Assembly: GCA_040752005.1 (NCBI GenBank)
Contig: JBFMFX010000009.1
Coordinates: 62,001 to 126,000 of the forward strand
Source: RBG-16-66-20 sp040752005
GTDB taxonomy: Bacteria; Pseudomonadota; Gammaproteobacteria; Burkholderiales; SG8-39
Reading direction: 5' to 3'
DNA length: 64,000 nt
Part shown: positions 42,988-51,103 of the stretch, one piece after another
How positions within the stretch are numbered: the first letter of the stretch is position 1
Layout: every line of letters starts with the position of its first letter
The notes under the pieces: model-generated
Database searches by the model: none
What the model was told of the DNA's origin: nothing
What the model saw: the letters and a program-made list of their open reading frames with translations, nothing else
Translations under genes and position numbers: made by a program

Positions 42988-44435
42988 GCGACGCGGGGCT
43001 GCTTGCCCTTTGCGTTCTCGTTCCCTGCGCCGGCGCGCTCGCGGTTGCGCTGCTCGATCGCCGGCCGAACCTGCGCGAGGCGGCCTCCCTTGCCGCCGCC
43101 GCGGCGCTGGTGGCGGCGGTGGCCGCGCTCGTGCCGCCGGTGCTGGCCGGCGAGCGCCCGGCGCTAAAGGTGCTCGAACTGCTGCCCGGCATCGCGCTCG
43201 CGCTCGAACTGGAACCGCTCGGCCTTCTGTTCGCGCTGGTCGCATCGAGCCTGTGGTTCGTGAGCACGATCTACTCGATCGGCTACATGCGCGGCAACGA
43301 CGAGCCGCGCCAGACGCGCTTTTACGTGTGCTTTGCGCTCGCGATCGGCGCGGCGATCGGCGTGGCGCTCGCGGCGAACCTGCTCACGCTCTACCTCTTT
43401 TACGAGGCGCTCACCTTCGTCACCTGGCCCCTGGTGACGCACCACGGCGACGCCGAGGCGCGCCGCGGCGGGCGCACCTACCTCGCGCTGCTCCTTGCCA
43501 CCTCGATGCTCTTTCTGCTGCCGGCGATCGCGATCACCTGGTCGCTCGCCGGCACGCTCGATTTTGCGCCCGGCGGGATTCTCGGCGGTCGCGTCGAAGG
43601 CTGGGCGGCGGCGGGCCTTGCCGCGCTCTACGCTTTCGGCATCGGCAAGGCGGCGCTGATGCCGCTGCACCGCTGGCTGCCGGCGGCGATGGTGGCGCCG
43701 ACGCCGGTCTCGGCGCTGCTGCACGCCGTCGCGGTGGTGAAGGCGGGCGTGTTCTGCGTGCTCAAGGTGGTGCTCTATGTGTTCGGCCCAGGTTTCGGAG
43801 CGCAGGCCTTCGGCTGGCTGCCGTGGGTGGCCGGATTCACCATCGTCGCCGCCTCCCTGGTCGCGCTGCGCTCGGACAACCTCAAGCGGCGCCTGGCCTA
43901 CTCGACCGTGAGCCAGCTCTCCTACGTCGTGCTCGCCGCCGCGCTGCTCACGCCGCTTTCGCTCGCAGGCGCCGCGCTGCACATCGCCGCGCACGCCTTC
44001 GGCAAGATCACTCTCTTTTTCGCCGCCGGCGCCGTCTACACCGCATGCGGCAAGACCCGAGTGAGCGAGCTGGACGGCATCGGCCGGCACATGCCCTGGA
44101 CCTTCGCCGCGTTCGCGATCGGCGCGCTCTCGATGGTCGGGTTGCCGCCGGCGGCCGGGTTCGCGAGCAAGTGGTACATCGTCGGCGGTGCGCTCCAGGC
44201 CGGGCACTGGGCGGCGCTCGCCGTCATCGCCGCGAGCACGCTGCTCAACGCCGGGTACCTCCTGCCGATCGTCTACCGCGCCTTCTTCGTTGCGCCGCCT
44301 GCGGCAGTGGCGGCGCACGGCGAGGCGCCGGCGAGCATGGTCGCGGCGATCGCCGCAAGCGCCGGCCTGACCGTGCTGTTCTTTTTCTTCGCCGACCTGC
44401 CGCTTGCGCTCGCGGCGCGGTTCGCAGGTGCCTGA
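42984..44435 (+). CDS. Second proton-channel-type subunit (NuoL/ND5-like)
   Basis: The 483-residue membrane protein is another NuoL/MrpA-N-like subunit: LWFVSTIYSIGYMRGNDEPR, then the conserved lysine in GIGKAALMPLHRWLP, HAVAVVKAGVFC and HAFGKITLFFAAGAVY. It corresponds in type to the N-terminal, channel-forming part of MrpA but is shorter and lacks the MrpA tail, which is encoded separately upstream. The start is a GTG overlapping the mrpD stop. Confidence 0.88.
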   Translation: MSDAGLLALCVLVPCAGALAVALLDRRPNLREAASLAAAAALVAAVAALVPPVLAGERPALKVLELLPGIALALELEPLGLLFALVASSLWFVSTIYSIGYMRGNDEPRQTRFYVCFALAIGAAIGVALAANLLTLYLFYEALTFVTWPLVTHHGDAEARRGGRTYLALLLATSMLFLLPAIAITWSLAGTLDFAPGGILGGRVEGWAAAGLAALYAFGIGKAALMPLHRWLPAAMVAPTPVSALLHAVAVVKAGVFCVLKVVLYVFGPGFGAQAFGWLPWVAGFTIVAASLVALRSDNLKRRLAYSTVSQLSYVVLAAALLTPLSLAGAALHIAAHAFGKITLFFAAGAVYTACGKTRVSELDGIGRHMPWTFAAFAIGALSMVGLPPAAGFASKWYIVGGALQAGHWAALAVIAASTLLNAGYLLPIVYRAFFVAPPAAVAAHGEAPASMVAAIAASAGLTVLFFFFADLPLALAARFAGA

Positions 44436-44436
44436 C

Positions 44437-44643
44437 ATGCGTCGCGCCTGGACGCTTTTCCTCTGCGCGCTCGCGGCCACGGTCGCCGCCGAACTGTTCA
44501 TCGCGCCGCAGCCGCACTTCGAATTCGAGCGGCTGTTCGCCTTCCACGCGCTGTACGGTTTCGCCGCATGCGCGGCGCTGATCCTCCTTGCCAGGGCGCT
44601 CGGGTTTTTCCTCAAGCGCCGCGACGACTACTATGGCGGCTAG
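44437..44643 (+). CDS. Small two-segment membrane protein in the antiporter operon
   Basis: This 68-residue protein has two hydrophobic segments (residues 6-20 and 36-54) and a charged end, FFLKRRDDYYGG. I do not recognise a named family, but small proteins like it occur in Mbh/Mrp-like operons. It starts one base after the preceding stop and overlaps the next gene by 11 bases. Confidence 0.7.
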   Translation: MRRAWTLFLCALAATVAAELFIAPQPHFEFERLFAFHALYGFAACAALILLARALGFFLKRRDDYYGG

Positions 44644-46324
44644 CGCGCTCGCCCATCCGGGGCTGCTGCTCATCGTGGCGGCGATCGCGCTCGCGCCGCT
44701 GCGCGGCGCGGCGCGCACGGCGCTCGCGCTCGGCGCACCGCTCGCGGCGCTCGCGCTCGCATGGCAGATGGAGGAGGGCGTTCACTGGCGCGTGCAGTAT
44801 CTCGGCATGGCGCTCGCGCCGTTCGCGGTGGACGCGCTCTCGCGTCTGTTCGCGATCGTCTTCGCGCTGATCGCGTTCTGCGGCGCGCTCTTTGCGCTCG
44901 GCCAGGAGCGGCGCGCCGAGCTGCCGGCGGCGTTCCTCTACGCCGGCTCGGCGATCGGCGCGGTGCTCGCCGGCGATCTCGTGACGCTGTTCGTTTTCTG
45001 GGAGGCGATGGCGGCGGGCTCCACGCTCGTGCTCTGGAGCACGGCAACGCCCGCCGCCTGGCGCGCGAGCCTGCGCTACCTGATGGTGCACCTCGCCGGC
45101 GGCACGCTGCTTATGGCCGGGATCGCGGCGCACGTGCTGCAGACCGCAGGTGCCGCGTTCGAGCCGATGCAGCCGGAGGGTCTCGCCCAGTGGCTGATCC
45201 TCGTTGCGTTCCTGGTCAACGCTGCGGCGTGGCCGCTCTCGGCATGGCTGCCGGACGCCTATCCGGAGGCGTCCTGGAGCGGGATGGTGTTTCTTTCCGC
45301 CTTCACCACCAAGACGGCGGTGTACGCGCTGCTGCGTGGCTTCCCCGGCACGGAACTCCTGGTCTGGATCGGGCTTGCGATGGTGTTCTACGGCATCGTG
45401 TACGCGCTGCTGGAGAACGACATGCGCCGCATCCTCGCCTACAGCATCGTGAACCAGGTGGGATTCATGGTCGCGGGAGCGGGCATCGGCACCGAGATGG
45501 CGCTCAACGGCGCCGCCGCACATGCCTTCACCCACATCCTGTACAAGGCGCTCCTTCTCATGTCGGCGGGCGCGGTGCTTTACGCCACGGGCCGGCGCCA
45601 GTGCACCGAGCTCGGGGGACTGTGGCGCAGCATGCCGTTTACCTGCGCTTGCGGGATCGTCGGCGCGCTGTCGATCTCCTCGTTTCCTCTCACCTCGGGC
45701 TTCGTCAGCAAGTCCATGATCGCCCAGGCGGCAAGCGACGCGCACCTCGCCACCGTCTGGCTGCTTCTCGCCGCGGCTTCCGCCGGCGTGTTCCTGCATG
45801 CCGGGATCAAGTTCCCGTGGTTCGTCTTCTTCCAGAAGGATTCGGGTTTGCGTCCGCCCGAGCCACCCTGGAACATGCGCGCGGCGATGCTTCTCGTTGC
45901 GGCGCTCTGCATCGGGTTCGGCATCGCCTACGAGCCGCTCTACGCGCTGCTGCCGTACCCGGTCGCTTACCGGCCCTACAGCGCCTGGCACGTCGTCGCG
46001 CAGTTGCAGCTTCTGCTCTTCTCGGGGCTTGCGTTCTTCGTGATGCTCGGGTGGCTGAAGCGCACGCGCACGATCACGCTGGATGTGGACTGGTTCTGGC
46101 GCGGGCTCCCGGTGCGGGCGGCTGCGCGCGGCGCCGTCCTGTGTGCCGTGGCGCTCGCCTTGGCCGAAAGGCGCCTGCGGGACATCTGCGGCGCGCTGGC
46201 GGCGCAGCTGCGGCGCACGCACGGGCCGCAGGCGGCGCTTGCGCGCACCTGGCCCACCGGCGCGATGGGCGCGGGCGTCATGGCGCTGCTGCTCGCGCTG
46301 CTGCTCTCGTATTACGCCCTGTGA
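44633..46324 (+). CDS. Third proton-channel-type subunit (NuoM/HyfB-like)
   Basis: The 563-residue membrane protein is a third NuoL/M/N-type subunit: GDLVTLFVFWEAMAAGSTLV with the conserved glutamate, LLENDMRRILAYSIVNQVGF and AFTHILYKALLLMSAGAVLY. The equivalent of the channel lysine lies in AFTTKTAVYALLRG. The last 70 residues include an amphipathic linker and a final membrane segment. The ATG at 44633 overlaps the preceding gene. It is the last gene of the operon. Confidence 0.88.
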   Translation: MAASALAHPGLLLIVAAIALAPLRGAARTALALGAPLAALALAWQMEEGVHWRVQYLGMALAPFAVDALSRLFAIVFALIAFCGALFALGQERRAELPAAFLYAGSAIGAVLAGDLVTLFVFWEAMAAGSTLVLWSTATPAAWRASLRYLMVHLAGGTLLMAGIAAHVLQTAGAAFEPMQPEGLAQWLILVAFLVNAAAWPLSAWLPDAYPEASWSGMVFLSAFTTKTAVYALLRGFPGTELLVWIGLAMVFYGIVYALLENDMRRILAYSIVNQVGFMVAGAGIGTEMALNGAAAHAFTHILYKALLLMSAGAVLYATGRRQCTELGGLWRSMPFTCACGIVGALSISSFPLTSGFVSKSMIAQAASDAHLATVWLLLAAASAGVFLHAGIKFPWFVFFQKDSGLRPPEPPWNMRAAMLLVAALCIGFGIAYEPLYALLPYPVAYRPYSAWHVVAQLQLLLFSGLAFFVMLGWLKRTRTITLDVDWFWRGLPVRAAARGAVLCAVALALAERRLRDICGALAAQLRRTHGPQAALARTWPTGAMGAGVMALLLALLLSYYAL

Positions 46325-46454
46325 GCGTTCGCCGGCGCATGCCGGCCCCCGGCGCCGCGCCCGCGCCATGGCACCGCGAGCCGGGCGAAGAGCGGGCGTG
46401 CGGCGGCGTCGCGGTCCGGCGCCGGCGGCGCGCCGAGTTCTTGACTTTTCTCAT

Positions 46455-46482
46455 TTGTCCGGGCGCGTTCCGCCGCTACACT
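46455..46482 (+). promoter_or_regulatory. Predicted promoter of sucCD
   Basis: A TTGTCC -35-like hexamer (46455-46460) and a TACACT -10-like hexamer (46477-46482) are 16 bases apart, in an AT-richer spot of a 186-base intergenic region. The sucC GTG follows 28 bases later with a GGGGGAG ribosome-binding site directly before it. A sigma-70-type promoter is likely but not proven. Confidence 0.5.
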
Positions 46483-46510
46483 GCGCGGCTCCAACCTGCG
46501 GGGGGAGAGC

Positions 46511-47685
<1,175 letters not shown>

Positions 47686-47689
<4 letters not shown>

Positions 47690-48567
47690 GCATCCTCATC
47701 AACCGCCACACGCGCGTGGTCACGCAGGGGATCACCGGCAAGACCGGGCAGTTCCACACGCAGATGAGCCGCGCCTACGCGAACGGCCGCGAATGCTACG
47801 TGGCCGGTGTCAACCCGAAGAAGGCGGGCGAGAGCTTCGAGGGCATCCCGATCTTCGCCACCGTGCGCGAGGCAAAGGAAAAAACCGGCGCCAACGTCTC
47901 GGTGATCTACGTGCCGCCGGCGGGCGCGGCGGCCGCCATCTGGGAGGCGGTCGAGGCCGACCTCGATCTCGTCATCTGCATCACCGAGGGCATCCCGGTG
48001 CGCGACATGATCGTGGTGCGCGACCGCATGCGCAAGCAGAACCGCAGGACGCTGCTGGTCGGCCCCAACTGCCCCGGGGTCATCACTCCCGACGAGATCA
48101 AGATCGGCATCATGCCCGGCCACATCCACAAGAAGGGGCGCGTCGGCGTCGTGTCGCGTTCGGGAACACTGACCTACGAGGCGGTGGCGCAGCTCACCGA
48201 GCTCGGCATCGGCCAGTCCACCGCCGTCGGCATCGGCGGCGACCCGGTGAACGGCTTGAAGCACGTGGACGTGCTCAGGATGTTCAACGACGACCCGGAC
48301 ACCGACGCCGTCATCATGATCGGCGAGATCGGCGGCTCGGACGAGGAAACTGCCGCCGAGTGGGTGAAGGCGAACATGAAAAAACCGGTGGTCGGCTTCA
48401 TCGCCGGAGTCACCGCCCCGCCCGGAAAGCGAATGGGCCACGCCGGTGCCATCATCTCCGGCGGCAAGGGCACCGCGCAGGAAAAGCTCGCGGTGATGGA
48501 GGCCTGCGGCATCAAGGTGACGCGCAACCCGGCGGAGATGGGCAAGCTGCTCAAATCGGTGCTGTAG
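47686..48567 (+). CDS. sucD: Succinyl-CoA ligase alpha subunit
   Basis: The 293-residue protein has the CoA-binding QGITGKTGQFHT, VGPNCPGVITP and the phosphohistidine region GHAGAIISGGKGTAQEK with His near residue 246. It starts in an ATGA overlap with sucC, giving matched expression. It is followed by a 173-base intergenic region with a palindrome near its end. Confidence 0.95.
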
Positions 48568-48713
48568 CCTGGGGCCTGCGCTTCGGCAGCCGTCGAGATT
48601 GTCGTCCGGGGCGCGGGCGCGGTTTGCCGCGCGGCATGGGGCCGCGGACGGGCAAGCCGCTCGAGCACGCCGCTCCTTGTCCTGCGCAGGCGAAGGTCGG
48701 GATCCTTGAAAAT

Positions 48714-48730
48714 TGAGCGTCGGACGCTCA
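48714..48730. promoter_or_regulatory. 17-bp palindrome before the AAA/DUF4143 ATPase gene
   Basis: TGAGCGTC and GACGCTCA form a perfect inverted repeat with 8-bp arms around one G. It ends 10 bases before the ATG of the ATPase gene. It could be an operator or a hairpin hiding the ribosome-binding site. No dedicated regulator gene is adjacent. Confidence 0.45.
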
Positions 48731-48740
48731 GAATGCAAGG

Positions 48741-49895
48741 ATGCTGGCCCCCCGCATTCCCCGCCCGGCGCTGCTCGAGGCGCTGCGCGCGGCGCTGCGC
48801 GACAGCCCGGTCGTCGCGCTGCTCGGGCCGCGCCAGTGCGGCAAGACGACGCTCGCACGCCAGCTGGCGGGGCCGCGGGCGGAGTATTTCGACCTCGAGG
48901 ATCCCGCGGACGCGGCGCGCCTCGAGCAGCCGGCGAGCGCGCTCGCTCCGCTGCGCGGCCTTGCCGTCATTGACGAAGTGCAGCGCGCGCCGCAGCTGCT
49001 TGAGGTGCTGCGCGTGCTCGCCGACCGCAAGCCGGTACGGACCCGGTTTCTGCTCCTGGGCAGCGCCGCGCCCGAGCTGGTGCGACGCGCATCCGAGACG
49101 CTCGCCGGCCGGGTGGCCTTCGTGGACATGGGTGGCTTCACCCTGGAGGAAGTCGGCGCGGCCCGCCTGCGGCGGCTGTGGCTGCGGGGCGGATTCCCGC
49201 GCGCCTTCCTGGCCGCCACGGAGAACGCGAGCCAGCGCTGGCGGCTGGACTTCGTGCGTACCTTCCTCGAGCGCGACATCCGCGGGTTCGGTTTCGACGT
49301 ACCGGCGCCGATGTTGCGGCGCTTCTGGATGATGCTGGCGCACTATCACGGCGGAGTCTGGAACGGATCCGAGATCGCACGCTCGCTCGGAGTGGCGCAC
49401 AGCACCGTGCGCCGTCACCTCGACATCCTGGAAGGGGCCATGATGGTGCGGGTGCTGCAGCCCTGGCATGAGAACCTCGCCAAGCGGCAGGTGAAGTCGC
49501 CGAAGGTGTATCTGCGCGACTCGGGGTTGCTGCACGCGCTTCTCGGCATCGCGGACTGGCGCGGGCTCGAGCGCCATCCGAAGCTGGGCGCTTCCTGGGA
49601 GGGGTTCGTGCTCGAGCAGGTGATCGGCCGCGCCGGCGCGCGCAACGCCTATTTCTGGGCGACGCAGGCCGGCGCGGAGCTCGACCTGCTGCTCTTCAGT
49701 CGCGGCCGGCGGCTCGGTGTGGAGGTGAAGTACGCCGATGCGCCAAGGCTCGCGAAGTCCATGGCGGTGGCGATGCGCGACCTCGGCCTGGAGCGCCTGT
49801 ATGTCGTGCATCCGGGCGAGGCGCGCTACGCGCTCGGGCCGCGCGCCGAGGCGATCGGTCTTGCCGCGTTGCTTGGCGAGCTTCGGCGCCGATGA
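48741..49895 (+). CDS. AAA ATPase with DUF4143 domain
   Basis: The 384-residue protein has a Walker A loop LLGPRQCGKTTLARQL (about residue 33), Walker B LAVIDEVQRAP and sensor LLLGSAAPELV. A winged-helix-like part follows (GSEIARSLGVAHSTVRRHLD), and a C-terminal DUF4143 domain with a PD-(D/E)XK-like core (AELDLLLFSRGRRLGVEVKY). This family is widespread and of unknown biological role. Some members travel with defence or mobile regions. It is coupled by an ATGA overlap to a benzoate-type transporter gene, which is an odd pairing. Confidence 0.88.
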   Translation: MLAPRIPRPALLEALRAALRDSPVVALLGPRQCGKTTLARQLAGPRAEYFDLEDPADAARLEQPASALAPLRGLAVIDEVQRAPQLLEVLRVLADRKPVRTRFLLLGSAAPELVRRASETLAGRVAFVDMGGFTLEEVGAARLRRLWLRGGFPRAFLAATENASQRWRLDFVRTFLERDIRGFGFDVPAPMLRRFWMMLAHYHGGVWNGSEIARSLGVAHSTVRRHLDILEGAMMVRVLQPWHENLAKRQVKSPKVYLRDSGLLHALLGIADWRGLERHPKLGASWEGFVLEQVIGRAGARNAYFWATQAGAELDLLLFSRGRRLGVEVKYADAPRLAKSMAVAMRDLGLERLYVVHPGEARYALGPRAEAIGLAALLGELRRR

Positions 49896-51103
49896 GCCTT
49901 GAAAAGCCCCTGCTGCCGCTGCCGGCGGTGCGGCGCCTGGCCGCCGACTTCGGCGGTGCCTACGCGGCCAGCGCGCTCGTCGCCTTCATCTTCGCAGCCT
50001 CCGGCCCGGTGGCGGTGATCCTCGCCGTCGGCGCGCGCGGCGGGCTCTCCGAATCCGACCTCGCGTCCTGGATCTTCGGCTCGTTCTTCGCCAACGGCCT
50101 GCTCTCGATCGCTTTTTGCCTGCTGTATCGCCAGCCGCTCGTCTTTTTCTGGACGATTCCCGGCGCGGTGCTCGTGGGGCCGGCACTGGCGCACCTTTCC
50201 TTTGCCGAGGTGATCGGCGCCTATCTCGCCACGGGTCTGCTCATGCTCGTGCTCGGTGCCTCGGGCTGGGTGCGCCGGGCGATGGAAGCGGTGCCGATGC
50301 CGATCGTGATGGGCATGGTCGCCGGCGTGTTCCTGCGCTTCGGCCTCGACCTGGTGTACGCGATGCGCGACGATTTTCCAGTCGCTGCGCCGATGGTGGC
50401 GGCGTTTGTCGCGCTCGCCCTCTGGCAGCGCGCGGCGCGGCTCGTGCCGCCGCTCATCGGCGCGCTTGCCGCCGGCGGGATCGCGATCGCGGCGCTGGGC
50501 CGCTTCGAGCCGGCCAGCGCGCTCTTTTCGTTCGCTGCGCCCAATCTGTATGCGCCCGCGTTCTCCTGGCAGGCGATGGTCGAGCTGGTGGTACCGCTTG
50601 CGATCACGGTGCTGGTGGTGCAGAACGGCCAGGGCGTGGCGGTGCTCACCGCCGCAGGCCACAAGCCGCCGGTCAACGCGGTCGCCGCCGCCTGCGGGCT
50701 GTGGTCGCTCGCCACCGCGTTCGTCGGCACGGTGTCCACCTGCCTCACCGGGCCGGTGAACGCGATCCTTGCGGCGAGCGGCGAGCGCGAACGCCAGTAC
50801 ACCGCCGGGATCGCGGTCGGGGTGCTCGCGCTCGCCTTCGGCGCGATGTCGCCGTTCTTCACGCGCCTTCTGCTCGCCACGCCCCCCGCCTTCGTCGCCG
50901 CCCTCGCCGGGCTGGCGATGCTGCGGGTACTGCAGACCGCGTTCAGCATCTCCTTCGGCGGGCGCTTCACGCTCGGGGCGCTGGTGACCTTCCTCGTCAC
51001 CGTCGCCGACGTGCCGATCCTCAACGTCGGCGCCGCGTTCTGGGGCCTGGTGTTCGGCGCCCTGGTATCGGCGCTGCTCGAACGGGGAGATTTCAGGCGC
51101 TAG
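49892..51103 (+). CDS. benE: BenE-family benzoate/proton transporter
   Basis: The 403-residue protein has about 12 membrane segments and matches BenE: FWTIPGAVLVGPALAHLSFA, PMPIVMGMVAGVFLRFGLDL, QNGQGVAVLTAAGHKPPVNA and TAFVGTVSTCLTGPVNAIL. The family imports benzoate with protons, but many homologs have unknown substrates and no aromatic-degradation genes are nearby. It overlaps the ATPase gene at its start and converges by 11 bases on the ACP-ligase gene. Confidence 0.88.
   Translation: MSLEKPLLPLPAVRRLAADFGGAYAASALVAFIFAASGPVAVILAVGARGGLSESDLASWIFGSFFANGLLSIAFCLLYRQPLVFFWTIPGAVLVGPALAHLSFAEVIGAYLATGLLMLVLGASGWVRRAMEAVPMPIVMGMVAGVFLRFGLDLVYAMRDDFPVAAPMVAAFVALALWQRAARLVPPLIGALAAGGIAIAALGRFEPASALFSFAAPNLYAPAFSWQAMVELVVPLAITVLVVQNGQGVAVLTAAGHKPPVNAVAAACGLWSLATAFVGTVSTCLTGPVNAILAASGERERQYTAGIAVGVLALAFGAMSPFFTRLLLATPPAFVAALAGLAMLRVLQTAFSISFGGRFTLGALVTFLVTVADVPILNVGAAFWGLVFGALVSALLERGDFRR

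Noticed and set aside
48660..48712. GC-rich dyads before the AAA ATPase as a REP element
   Set aside because: Only short, imperfect symmetry is present and no second copy was noticed in the window.
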